From Aquitalea palustris (GTDB lineage: Bacteria > Pseudomonadota > Gammaproteobacteria > Burkholderiales > Chromobacteriaceae), in NCBI RefSeq assembly GCF_003693445.1, contig NZ_RFAR01000003.1:1-64000 (forward strand): a stretch of 64,000 bases of DNA. Reading direction: 5' to 3'. Positions 17,117-25,471 of this stretch are shown here, piece by piece. The notes below the pieces were generated by a model. That model saw only the letters and a program-made list of their open reading frames with translations. It searched no databases and was not told where the DNA came from. Both the position numbers and the translations under genes were made by a program. The first letter of the stretch is position 1; each line of letters opens with the position of its first letter.

Positions 17117-18133
17117 ATGCGGCGCGGCTTGATCGCAGGCGGGCTGCTGTGGGTGAGTCTGGCGGCGGCAGCCGCACCACTGCTGGGTAGTGCTGCGGCC
17201 TGCCGGCGCTATGGCGGCATGCCGGATACGGCTGCCATGGCACAAGGCTGGGTGCCGGGTGGGCGCTTCATCATGGGAGCGGATGATGCCTATCCGGAAG
17301 AAGCGCCGGCGCGCGAGGTCACCGTCGCAGGCTTCTGGATGGACAGACAGGAAGTCAGCAATGCCCAGTTTGCCCGCTTTGTGCGCGCCACCGGCTATCG
17401 CACCCTGGCCGAGCGCGGGCTGGATGTTAGGCGCTATCCCGCCGTGCCGGCCAGGCTGCGCCAACCCGGCTCCATGGTGTTTATCATGCCGACCCGGCTG
17501 GCGCCGGACCAAGTCAACTGGTGGCACTTTGTCCCAGGTGCCAACTGGCGGCAGCCGGAAGGACCGGGTAGCAGCTGGCGCGGACGGGAGAACCACCCGG
17601 TGGTGCATATCGCCCGTGAAGATGCCACAGCCTATGCCCGCTGGGCCGGGCGCAGCCTGCCTACCGAGGCTGAGTTCGAATATGCCGCGCGTGGCGGTGC
17701 CGACAGTCGTTTTCCCTGGGGGGATAGCCTGCAGCGGCAAGGCCGGCAGATGGCCAATACCTGGCAGGGGCCTTTCCCCTTCAAGAACAATACTGAGGAT
17801 GGCTTTGCCGCTACCGCACCGGTGGGCTGTTTTGCCGCCAATGGCTATGGCCTGTTCGACCTGATCGGCAATGTGTGGGAATGGACGGCAGATGACTGGA
17901 GCACGCCGCTGCGCGGTGCCACGGCGCAGCCGGCGTTGAATCTGGAGGATGCGCTGTCATTGCAGGCGCGTGGCCGCCAGCTTGGCACCATCAAGGGCGG
18001 TTCCTTTTTGTGCTCGCCGCTGTATTGCCAGCGTTACCGCCCCAGCGCCCGTCATGCCCAGGAGCTGAGCCTGGGCAGCAGCCATATCGGTTTTCGCACC
18101 GTATCGCACGCGCCCGGCCCGGCAGGGCCTTAA
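17117..18133 (+). CDS. Formylglycine-generating enzyme, exported
   Basis: 338-residue FGE-sulfatase (SUMF1-type) domain protein that oxidises the sulfatase cysteine to formylglycine with O2. The redox pair Cys299/Cys304 (KGGSFLCSPLYCQRYRPSAR) has the spacing of the human enzyme active site. Other family landmarks are HPVVHI, RSLPTEAEFEYAARGG, FPWGD and GNVWEWTADDW. A hydrophobic N-terminus (residues 1-27) is a probable signal peptide, placing maturation in the periplasm with the exported sulfatase. It starts one base after the sulfatase stop and its own stop overlaps that of convergent hpaR. Confidence 0.9.
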   Translation: MRRGLIAGGLLWVSLAAAAAPLLGSAAACRRYGGMPDTAAMAQGWVPGGRFIMGADDAYPEEAPAREVTVAGFWMDRQEVSNAQFARFVRATGYRTLAERGLDVRRYPAVPARLRQPGSMVFIMPTRLAPDQVNWWHFVPGANWRQPEGPGSSWRGRENHPVVHIAREDATAYARWAGRSLPTEAEFEYAARGGADSRFPWGDSLQRQGRQMANTWQGPFPFKNNTEDGFAATAPVGCFAANGYGLFDLIGNVWEWTADDWSTPLRGATAQPALNLEDALSLQARGRQLGTIKGGSFLCSPLYCQRYRPSARHAQELSLGSSHIGFRTVSHAPGPAGP

Positions 18134-18606
18134 GCTTCCTCTAGCGTGCTGCTTGGCAGCACACCGGGTTGGGGGGCGGGTAGCTGTTCCAGCTCGCTTA
18201 GCAGGCTGATCAGCAGCTCCAGTTTTTCCTCGCCGAAATGGGCTTCGATCTGTTCGTAGCAGGCGGTGGACAGCGGGGCCACCTGGCGGGTCAGGCGGCG
18301 CCCCTCCTTGGACAAGGACACGATCAGCCGGCGGCTGTCCACCTTGTCGCGGCTGCGCAGCACCAGCCCGGCCTTTTCCATGCGCACCAGGATGCCGGTC
18401 AGGCTGGGCGACAGGATGCAGGCCAGGTCGGCAATCATGCCGGCTTCCATTTCGCCGCGATCATCCAGCAGCCGCAAGATGCGCCATTGCTGTTCAGTCA
18501 GGCCCACGCTATTGAGCAGGGGGCGGAAATAAGCCATCACTGCTTCGCGGGCGCGCAGCAAATGTTGGGGCAGGCGGTGCTGGTGCTGGGGGTTCTGTTT
18601 GGGCAT
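18130..18606 (-). CDS. hpaR: MarR-family repressor of the homoprotocatechuate operon
   Basis: 158-residue winged-helix MarR protein. It matches E. coli HpaR at LRAREAVMAYFRPLL, LTEQQWRILRLL and ACILSPSLTGILVRMEKAG. HpaR represses hpaG-type operons and is released by 4-hydroxyphenylacetate or homoprotocatechuate. It lies 11 kb from the hpa operon at the far end of the amine block, and a candidate operator precedes its own start, suggesting autoregulation. Confidence 0.88.
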   Translation of the reverse strand: MPKQNPQHQHRLPQHLLRAREAVMAYFRPLLNSVGLTEQQWRILRLLDDRGEMEAGMIADLACILSPSLTGILVRMEKAGLVLRSRDKVDSRRLIVSLSKEGRRLTRQVAPLSTACYEQIEAHFGEEKLELLISLLSELEQLPAPQPGVLPSSTLEEA

Positions 18607-18628
18607 GGGCTAGGGATGAGCAATGTTT

Positions 18629-18640
18629 TTAACATCTTAA
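18629..18640 (+). promoter_or_regulatory. Candidate HpaR operator, site 3
   Basis: TTAACATCTTAA, 11 of 12 bases identical to site 1, located 23 bases upstream of hpaR and between hpaR and the divergent SDR gene. Confidence 0.6.
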
Positions 18641-18763
18641 CATTCAGTTTCCTGCAACCCAAGTTCGCTGCTGCGTGCACCGGGTGCTCTCCACCATTTG
18701 ATGGATAGGGCGCTGCCGCGCTGCAGCCTAGACTGGTCGCTTATCCACCAACAGGAGCAAGAC

Positions 18764-19552
18764 ATGAGCGAACAGGCCCGAGTCATCGTCATTACCGGAG
18801 CCGGCAGCGGCATTGGTGCCGCCTGCGCCCGCCTGCTGGCCGCCGATGGCCACGCGCTGGTGCTGATAGGCCGCCGCTCCGCGCCATTGCAGGCAGTGGC
18901 ACAGGATTGCGGTGCGCTGGCACTGGTGGGCGATGCCGCCAGCAGTGCCGACTGGGAAGCGATGCAGGCCCAGATCATGCAGCGCTACGGGCGGATTGAC
19001 GGCCTGCTGTGCTGCGCCGGCGGGCTGGGCATGGGCAGTGCGCTGGCTACCGACGATGTGGCATGGCAGGCAGCCATGCGTGCCAATCTGGATTCGGCCT
19101 TTGTCAGCACGCGCGCCTGCCTGCCGGACCTGATAAACAGCCGGGGGGCTGTGGTGTTGCTGGCGTCGATTGCCTCGCTGGCCGCCGGCCCGGAAGTCTG
19201 TGGCTACACCACGGCCAAACATGCCCTGATCGGCCTCACCCGTTCGCTGGCGCGCGACTATGGCCCGCAAGGGGTGAGGGTGAATGCTGTCTGCCCCGGC
19301 TGGGTGACCACGCCGATGGCCGACGAGGAAATGCAGCCGCTGATGCAACACTACGGCGACAGCCTGCAACAAGCCTATGCCCGGGTGACGGCCGACGTGC
19401 CCTTGCGCCGCGCCGCTGCAGCGGAGGAAATCGCCACGGTATGCCGCTTTTTGCTGTCGGAGCAGGCCAGCATCATCACCGGCGCCGCCATTGTGGCGGA
19501 TGGCGGCTCCAGCATTGTCGATGTGCCGACGCTGGCGTATGGCCGGCTCTGA
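18764..19552 (+). CDS. Short-chain dehydrogenase/reductase
   Basis: 262-residue classical SDR with the nucleotide motif TGAGSGIG near residue 13, an active-site YTTAK and the C-terminal ITGAAIVADGG. The start at 18764 follows AGGAGC by 7 bases. It diverges from hpaR and shares its control region. Possible roles include oxidation of a side-chain hydroxyl (octopamine-type amines) or of an aryl alcohol, but no substrate can be read from sequence. Confidence 0.85.
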   Translation: MSEQARVIVITGAGSGIGAACARLLAADGHALVLIGRRSAPLQAVAQDCGALALVGDAASSADWEAMQAQIMQRYGRIDGLLCCAGGLGMGSALATDDVAWQAAMRANLDSAFVSTRACLPDLINSRGAVVLLASIASLAAGPEVCGYTTAKHALIGLTRSLARDYGPQGVRVNAVCPGWVTTPMADEEMQPLMQHYGDSLQQAYARVTADVPLRRAAAAEEIATVCRFLLSEQASIITGAAIVADGGSSIVDVPTLAYGRL

Positions 19553-19566
19553 CACCATTACAAGCA

Positions 19567-19592
19567 GCAAGACCGCCGGGTGGCGGTCTTGC
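19567..19592 (+). terminator. Hairpin after the SDR gene
   Basis: GCAAGACCGCC pairs with GGCGGTCTTGC around a GGGT loop, 11 perfect base pairs, 15 bases after the SDR stop. The following T-run is poor, so termination may be weak. Confidence 0.55.
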
Positions 19593-19603
19593 TTCGCGCT
19601 GCG

Positions 19604-19692
19604 AACAAATCCCTGTGGCGGCCTTGCGCCTCCTGGCGGTACTGCTGCTACTGTCGGCGCGCCTCGTCCCAAGGACTGTTGTTGATTGCTCT
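19604..19692. repeat. Intergenic repeat (copy B, diverged)
   Basis: Aligns with the minus-strand reading of the element at 3503-3602. Shared blocks include AACAAA, TTGCGCCTCCT, GTACT, ACTGTC and GGCGCGCCT, with a small deletion in the middle. It lies between the convergent SDR and moaE-like genes; the terminal inverted repeat has decayed. Confidence 0.6.
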
Positions 19693-19714
19693 GAATTGGC
19701 TAAACCGTTTTGGG

Positions 19715-20494
19715 TCAATGCATGACGGCGCTGCTCTCCGGCAGCGTGGCCCCGCCATCCACCACGATGGTCTGGCCCGTGATATAGCCGGCAGCATCGG
19801 AGGCGAGAAACAGCATCGCCGCTGCGATATCTGTCGGCTCGCCCAGCCGGCCCAGCGGAATGCTGCCGGCAATGGCCGCATTCAGGCCGGCATCGCCCAG
19901 ATTGTCCATGGCTGGTGTGCGTATCATTCCAGGCTCCACCCCGTTGACGGTAATGTGATCAGCTGCCAGTTCCAGTGCGGCGGCACGAATAAAGCCGTTG
20001 ACCCCGGCCTTGGACGCGGCGTAATGCGCCAGCCCCGGATAGGCAACCCGCGGGCCGGTCACCGATGAAGTGGCAATGATGCGCCCGCCACCCTGGCCAC
20101 GCATGGCAGCTTGTGCGGCCTGGCTCAGCCAGAACAGTGCCTGCAGGTTGACGGCCAGCGTGCGTTGCAGCAGTGCCGGGCTGATATCGGCAAACGCCGT
20201 TAGCGGGAAATAAGCGGCATTGTGGATCAGCACATCCAGCCGGCCCTGTTGTTCCAGCACACGGCCTACCAGTGCGGTGGCTTGTTCTGGCTCGGCCAGA
20301 TCGCACTGGCAGGCGCTGGCCTGCAAGCCTTGCGCCCGCAAGGCTGCAGCCGTGGCCAGGGCCAGTTCTCCCTGCAAGTCCGCCACCACCACCGTGGCGG
20401 CATGGCGGGCAAACAGCTGGCAGATGGCCGCACCTATGCCTTGCGCGCCGCCGGTCACCAGTACCACCTTGCCGGCAAAGTCGAGCTTGAGCAT
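19715..20494 (-). CDS. moaE: Short-chain dehydrogenase, MoaE-like (monoamine regulon)
   Basis: 259-residue SDR with TGGAQGIG near residue 14, active-site YAASK and the ITGQTIVVDGG C-terminal motif. It is directly followed upstream by a MoaF homologue (10-bp gap, same strand). That SDR-MoaF pair corresponds to the moaEF operon of Klebsiella aerogenes, which is controlled by the monoamine regulon. The moaE name rests on this pairing; as a bare sequence it is a general SDR. Not to be confused with molybdopterin synthase MoaE. Confidence 0.72.
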   Translation of the reverse strand: MLKLDFAGKVVLVTGGAQGIGAAICQLFARHAATVVVADLQGELALATAAALRAQGLQASACQCDLAEPEQATALVGRVLEQQGRLDVLIHNAAYFPLTAFADISPALLQRTLAVNLQALFWLSQAAQAAMRGQGGGRIIATSSVTGPRVAYPGLAHYAASKAGVNGFIRAAALELAADHITVNGVEPGMIRTPAMDNLGDAGLNAAIAGSIPLGRLGEPTDIAAAMLFLASDAAGYITGQTIVVDGGATLPESSAVMH

Positions 20495-20503
20495 GGCTAG
20501 TCC

Positions 20504-21337
20504 TCAGTCGTGCAGCAGGTGGCTGGTGCGGTTGAGGACCTGCGCCTTTGCGCCCACCGGGAAATTGGCAATGGCAGTGAAGTCATTGCCCTGATAGCCG
20601 AAAATCTTGCCATCGGTTTTCAGTTGCTGCAGGTCGATCAGCACCACGCCCAGCGTGGGGATGATTTTCTCGCGCCAGACAAACAGGTAGAGCGCCTCGT
20701 CCAGCTTGAAATAATGGCAACGGTCCACATCGGCCAGCCCCTGTTCCACGCCTTGCAAGCACTGCCAGGTATAAAAATGGCTGTTCAGATAGATATGCTC
20801 GTAACACTCGGTGGGGCTGTAGCGGTACTGATTGCGCAGGCCGATCAACTCGTCGCTGACGTGGTGCAGGGCGGTGCTGGCCGTAAGCGGCTGATTCAGG
20901 CTGCCATGGGCAAACTGGCAGCGCACTGCGGTCAGCTCCTGACCCTGATTGACGCGACTGAAGGCGGATTGCCCCACTTCCTGTGCGCTGGGTAATTGGC
21001 CGGCGATGGCGGTAAACACGGTACGTTCAAGATCCAGCACCAGGCTGAGCGAGTGGCCATGTTGCTGGAACGGGATGAAATCCAGCAGCACGATGCCGGG
21101 GCGCAGGCTGCTGGCGCGGTAAGCGCCCTGGCCGACAAAGCCCTCGGCACTACCCTTGCTCATGGTTTCCAGCTGGCAATCCTGCTCGCCCACCTGCAGG
21201 CTGGCACTGCTGCCATCGGCAAAGTGCAGCACAAATTGCCGCCCTTGCAGGGCAGTACTGTTGGGAAGGATGTGGCTGTCCGGGGCGAAACCATCGGCCA
21301 GATCGCCGACGGGGATGAATACGGGCTGGCTGCTCAT
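20504..21337 (-). CDS. moaF: MoaF-like protein (monoamine regulon)
   Basis: 277-residue soluble protein resembling MoaF. This family was first described in the Klebsiella monoamine regulon and is often mislabelled as a molybdenum cofactor protein. Two similar beta-rich (lipocalin-like) halves are suggested by repeated features: FVLHFADGSS near residue 35 and YLFVWREKIIPTLG near residue 225. Function is unknown; association with amine-degradation genes is the only consistent clue. It is the first gene of the moaF-moaE pair. Confidence 0.8.
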   Translation of the reverse strand: MSSQPVFIPVGDLADGFAPDSHILPNSTALQGRQFVLHFADGSSASLQVGEQDCQLETMSKGSAEGFVGQGAYRASSLRPGIVLLDFIPFQQHGHSLSLVLDLERTVFTAIAGQLPSAQEVGQSAFSRVNQGQELTAVRCQFAHGSLNQPLTASTALHHVSDELIGLRNQYRYSPTECYEHIYLNSHFYTWQCLQGVEQGLADVDRCHYFKLDEALYLFVWREKIIPTLGVVLIDLQQLKTDGKIFGYQGNDFTAIANFPVGAKAQVLNRTSHLLHD

Positions 21338-21436
21338 GCTGTTCTCCTGATTGGGTAAAGGCCCGATCAGTGTGCGAGAGCGGCACTGCTGACACCATCC
21401 ACCATTTGGTTGAACCCGCCGGGCTCACCATGCAAA

Positions 21437-21470
21437 ACGGGGCAGCTTCCGGTCAAGGAAGCCGCCCCGT
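21437..21470 (-). terminator. Intrinsic terminator after fabI
   Basis: On the minus strand a 14-bp stem (ACGGGGC...CTTCC, with one wobble) closes a TTGACC loop and is followed by TTTTGC, 43 bases past the fabI stop. Confidence 0.75.
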
Positions 21471-21512
21471 GGCAGCGATGTCAGCAGCGCAGCCAAGCTG
21501 CGCCAGGATGCA

Positions 21513-22301
21513 TCAGGCGTCCGGTACGTTCATCGAGTTGATGCTGAAGCCGGCATCAACATAGGTGATTTCGCCGGTAATGCCGGAGGACAGGTCGGAC
21601 AGCAGGAAGGCGGCAGTGTTGCCCACTTCCTCGGTGGTGACGTTGCGGCGCAGACAGGACTGGCCGGCAGCAATCGACAGCAGCTTGGAGAAGCCGGAAA
21701 TGCCGGCAGCAGCCAGGGTCTTGATCGGACCGGCGGACAGGCCGTTGACACGGATATTGTCCTTGCCCAGGCTGGCAGCCATGAAGCGTACCGACGATTC
21801 CAGGCTGGCCTTGGCCAGGCCCATCACGTTGTAGTTCGGGATGGCACGGATGGCACCCAGGTAGGACAGGGTCAACAGGGCGGCATTGCGGCCTTGCATC
21901 ATCGGGCGGGCAGCCTTGGCCAGTGCCGGGAAGCTGTAAGCGGAAACATCGTGCGCGGTGTGGAAAGCTTCGCGGGTCAGTGCGTCCAGGAAGTCGCCTT
22001 CCAGCGATTCGCGCGGGGCGAAGGCAATGGCATGCACCAGGCCGTCCAGACCATCCCACTGTTTGCCCAGATCGACAAACAGCTGGTTGATTTCATCATC
22101 GCTCTGCACATCGCAGCGGAAAACCAGCTCGCTGCCGAAATCCTTGGCCATTTCACGTACACGGTCTTCCAGCTTGTCCACCACATAGGTGAAAGCCAGC
22201 TCCGCGCCTTGCTTGTGGCACGCCTGGGCGATGCCATAGGCGATGGAGCGGTTGGAGATCATGCCGGTAATCAGAATTTTTTTGCCTTGCAGAAAGCCCA
22301 T
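21513..22301 (-). CDS. fabI: Enoyl-[acyl-carrier-protein] reductase (NADH)
   Basis: 262-residue FabI, the last reductive step of fatty-acid elongation and the target of triclosan. Active-site residues Tyr147, Tyr157 and Lys164 are all present ([19 protein letters not shown]). Start [13 protein letters not shown] at 22301 follows AAGGACTCC; an in-frame ATG at 22343 would add 14 non-conserved residues. It is transcribed alone and ends at a clear terminator. Confidence 0.96.
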   Translation of the reverse strand: MGFLQGKKILITGMISNRSIAYGIAQACHKQGAELAFTYVVDKLEDRVREMAKDFGSELVFRCDVQSDDEINQLFVDLGKQWDGLDGLVHAIAFAPRESLEGDFLDALTREAFHTAHDVSAYSFPALAKAARPMMQGRNAALLTLSYLGAIRAIPNYNVMGLAKASLESSVRFMAASLGKDNIRVNGLSAGPIKTLAAAGISGFSKLLSIAAGQSCLRRNVTTEEVGNTAAFLLSDLSSGITGEITYVDAGFSINSMNVPDA

Positions 22302-22631
22302 TTGGAGTCCTTCTTGGTAGAAACAGGGGGGCATTATACCCAAGCCTGCGCTACGCTGTCGTGGGGATTGTCCGACAGCCGTCGTGCACGCGGCGGCAAG
22401 GCCGCGAATCGCGCGTCCGGCAGACGGTCGGAAAAAGGTTTATATCGTGGTAACAGGCCGTGTGCCACGGGCTGGGGCGTTCCGCCGCCAGCCGGAAACA
22501 GGCTATCCTGTCCACAATGCATGATTATCCCGTTCTGCCCGGGCTGGGCGGCAGACTGTTGCCGGCAGACGCAAAACGGAAAACCGCAATGATAAGCTAG
22601 TCATGATTAATGCGTAAGCAGTCACAACAAT
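22302..22631. other. Divergent region between fabI and yejA
   Basis: 330 bases without a gene, presumably holding the fabI and yejA promoters. No convincing -35/-10 pair, conserved RNA structure or coding frame was identified. Confidence 0.5.
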
Positions 22632-24419
22632 ATGAAACAACAACATTGGCTAGGGGTTTTGCTGCTGCTGTGGGCTGCCAGGGGGATGGCTGCTCCGGCT
22701 CAGGCCATGGGCTATACCCCGAAATACGCCGCCGGTTTTACACATTTTGACTATGTCGAGCCGCAAGCCCCCAAGGGCGGGCAGCTGGTATTGCCGGCGC
22801 AGGGCAGTTTCGACACGCTCAATCCCTTTACGCTTAAAGGGGACAAGGCCGATGGCGTGCAGGCGCTGTTGCTGGATACCCTGGGCGTGTCCAGCGAGGA
22901 CGAACCCTATAGCTGCTATGGCCTGCTGGCCGACGACATGCAGCTGGCCGCCGACAAGTTGTCGGTACGCTTTCACCTGAACCCGCTGGCGCGCTTTGCC
23001 AATGGCCGCCCGGTACAGGCTGCCGATGTGGTGGCCTCCTTCAATACCCTGACGCGCGACCCGGCGGCCACGCCGCTATACCGCGTCTACTGGGCCGATG
23101 TGCAGCAGGCGGTGGCGGTGGATGCCACAACCGTGCGCTTTGACTTCAAGCGGCGGAATTCCGAGCTGCACATGACGCTGTGCCAGTTGCCGGTGTTTTC
23201 CCGGCAATGGATTGCCGCCGGCAAATCGCTGGCCGATGTGGCCTTGCAGCCACCCGTCGGCTCCGGCCCCTATGTGCTGGAGCGCTATGACCTGGGCAAG
23301 AACATCAGCTTCAAGCGCAATCCGCAGTACTGGGCAGCCAGACTGCCGGTACGCCAGGGCATGTTCAATTTCGACCGCATCAGCTATCGCTATTACCAGG
23401 ACGAAACTGCCCGGCTGGAAGCCTTCAAGGCTGGTGAATTCGATGTGTCGGCCGAAAACATGGCTAAACAATGGGCGCGTGGCTATGTCGGCCCCAAGTT
23501 TGACGATGGCCGCATCATCAAGAAAACCCTGCCGCACCAGCGCAGTGCCGGCATGCAGGGCTTTGTGTTCAATCTGCGGCGGCAGCAGTTTGCCGACAAG
23601 CGCTTGCGCCAGGCCATCAGCCTGGCCTTCGATTTCGAATGGGCCAACCGTAACCTGTTTTATGGCCAGTACCAGCGCAGCAACAGTTTTTTCACCAATA
23701 GCGATCTGGCAGCCCGTGGTCTGCCGGGGCCGGATGAGCTGAAGCTGCTCGAACCCATCAAGGAAAAACTGGACCCCGCCGTGTTCGGCCTGCCGGTGGA
23801 ACCGCCGTTTACCGATGGCCGCTATGGCATCCGCCGTAATCTGCGGCAGGCGCGCCAGCTGTTGTTCGAGGCGGGCTGGCGCTACGAGGGCGGCCAACTG
23901 GTGGATCACCGTGGCCGGCCGCTACGCATCGAGTTTCTCACCTATTCCAAGGTATACGACCGGGTGGCCAGCGGCTGGCAGCAGAATCTGGCCAAGCTGG
24001 GTATTACCTTGACGGTGCGGCTGGTAGATCCGGCCATCTACCAGCGCCGGCTGAATGATTTCGACTACGACATGACGGTGGTGGTGTACGGCGCCAGCAA
24101 TAGCCCGGGTAACGAGCAACTGGACTACCACAGCTGTCAGGCGGCGCAGACCCCCGGTTCGCAAAACTGGGCCGGGCTGTGCGACCCGGCGGTAGAGGCA
24201 CTGCTGCCCAATTTCCAGCGGTTTGCCGACCGTCGCCAGTTGCAGGCGGCCAGCCGCGCGCTGGACCGGGTCTTGCGTGCCGGCTATTACCTGCTGCCCA
24301 ACTGGTATCTGCCTTATTACCGCATGGCCTGGTGGAACCGCTTTGGCCAGCCGGCCAAGCTGCCTTTGTATTACAGCCCGACCACGTGGGCCATCGAAAC
24401 CTGGTGGGAGAAGAAATGA
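22632..24419 (+). CDS. yejA: Oligopeptide ABC transporter, periplasmic binding protein YejA
   Basis: 595-residue SBP_bac_5-type protein with a cleavable signal peptide (about residues 1-25, ending MAAPAQA). YejA landmarks include HFDYVEPQAPKGGQL, FDTLNPF and the C-terminal NWYLPYYRMAWWNRF. The yejABEF transporter takes up peptides, and microcin C in enterobacteria. Its stop overlaps the yejB start (ATGA), marking a four-gene operon yejABEF. Confidence 0.92.
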   Translation: MKQQHWLGVLLLLWAARGMAAPAQAMGYTPKYAAGFTHFDYVEPQAPKGGQLVLPAQGSFDTLNPFTLKGDKADGVQALLLDTLGVSSEDEPYSCYGLLADDMQLAADKLSVRFHLNPLARFANGRPVQAADVVASFNTLTRDPAATPLYRVYWADVQQAVAVDATTVRFDFKRRNSELHMTLCQLPVFSRQWIAAGKSLADVALQPPVGSGPYVLERYDLGKNISFKRNPQYWAARLPVRQGMFNFDRISYRYYQDETARLEAFKAGEFDVSAENMAKQWARGYVGPKFDDGRIIKKTLPHQRSAGMQGFVFNLRRQQFADKRLRQAISLAFDFEWANRNLFYGQYQRSNSFFTNSDLAARGLPGPDELKLLEPIKEKLDPAVFGLPVEPPFTDGRYGIRRNLRQARQLLFEAGWRYEGGQLVDHRGRPLRIEFLTYSKVYDRVASGWQQNLAKLGITLTVRLVDPAIYQRRLNDFDYDMTVVVYGASNSPGNEQLDYHSCQAAQTPGSQNWAGLCDPAVEALLPNFQRFADRRQLQAASRALDRVLRAGYYLLPNWYLPYYRMAWWNRFGQPAKLPLYYSPTTWAIETWWEKK

Positions 24420-25471
24420 GCATGTGGCGCTATATCCTCAAACGCCTGTTACTGATGATTCCCACCCTGATCGGCGTGCTGGCGCTCACCTTTGCCATCA
24501 TCCAGCTGGTGCCGGGCGGGCCGGTGGAGCAGATGGTGCAGCAACTGGGCCACAGCGGTGTGGCCGGCGAGACGGTCAGCAGCGGCAGCCCGTATCAGAG
24601 TCGTGGTGGCCTGCAGCCGGAAGAGCTGCAGGCACTGCGCAAGCTGTATGGCTTTGACCAGCCGCCCTTGCAGCGCTTTGGCCACATGCTGGCCGGTTTT
24701 GCCCGCTTTGATCTGGGTGAGAGCTTTTTCCATCACCAGTCGGTGGCGCAGCTAATCCTGTCCAAGCTGCCGGTGTCGATGAGCATCGGCCTGTGGACAT
24801 TTTTCATCACCTATCTGCTGTGCATTCCGCTGGGCATCGCCAAGGCGGTGCGCGACGGCAGCCTGTTCGATCTGGCCAGCAGCACGCTGATTCTGGTTGG
24901 CTATGCCATTCCCGGTTTCGTGCTGGGGGTGGCCTTGCTGGTGCTGTTCGGCGGCGGCAGTTTCTGGCAGCTATTCCCGCTGCGCGGGCTGGTGAGCGAC
25001 AACTGGTCCAGCCTCAGTCTCGTCGACAAGCTGCTGGATTATCTGTGGCACATCGTGCTGCCAGTGACTGCCTCGGTAGTGGGGAATCTGGCGGTGATGA
25101 CCATGCTCACCAAGAATGTGTTTCTGGAAGAAATCCGCCGCCAGTATGTCTACACCGCCCGCGCCAAGGGTTTGTCCGAGCGCGCCATCCTGTACCGCCA
25201 TGTATTTCGCAATGCGCTGATCCCGCTGATTACCGGTTTCCCGGCGGCCTTTATCGGCGCGTTTTTTACCGGCAGCCTGCTGATCGAAACCCTGTTCTCG
25301 CTGGACGGGCTGGGCCTGCTGTCTTACGAGTCGGTGATGCGCCGCGATTATCCGGTGGTGATGGGCAGCCTGTATGTGTTCACCCTGCTGGGCTTGCTGG
25401 CCAAGCTGCTGTCCGATCTGAGCTATGTGCTGGTGGACCCGCGCGTCAGTTTCGATGGAGGTGAGCGATGA
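24416..25471 (+). CDS. yejB: Peptide ABC transporter permease YejB
   Basis: 351-residue inner-membrane permease with about six transmembrane segments and the binding-protein-dependent transport signature in YTARAKGLSERAILYRHVFRNA (family EAA loop). Start MSMWRYILKR at 24416 overlaps the yejA stop and follows GGGAG. YejB-specific features are the long periplasmic loop after TM1 and LYGFDQPPLQRFG. Confidence 0.93.
   Translation: MSMWRYILKRLLLMIPTLIGVLALTFAIIQLVPGGPVEQMVQQLGHSGVAGETVSSGSPYQSRGGLQPEELQALRKLYGFDQPPLQRFGHMLAGFARFDLGESFFHHQSVAQLILSKLPVSMSIGLWTFFITYLLCIPLGIAKAVRDGSLFDLASSTLILVGYAIPGFVLGVALLVLFGGGSFWQLFPLRGLVSDNWSSLSLVDKLLDYLWHIVLPVTASVVGNLAVMTMLTKNVFLEEIRRQYVYTARAKGLSERAILYRHVFRNALIPLITGFPAAFIGAFFTGSLLIETLFSLDGLGLLSYESVMRRDYPVVMGSLYVFTLLGLLAKLLSDLSYVLVDPRVSFDGGER

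Noticed and set aside
21390-21420. CCACCATTTGGT near moaF compared with CCACCATTTGAT upstream of the SDR as a shared operator
   Set aside because: The match is short, GC-balanced and the flanks do not align convincingly; left as chance without a genome scan.
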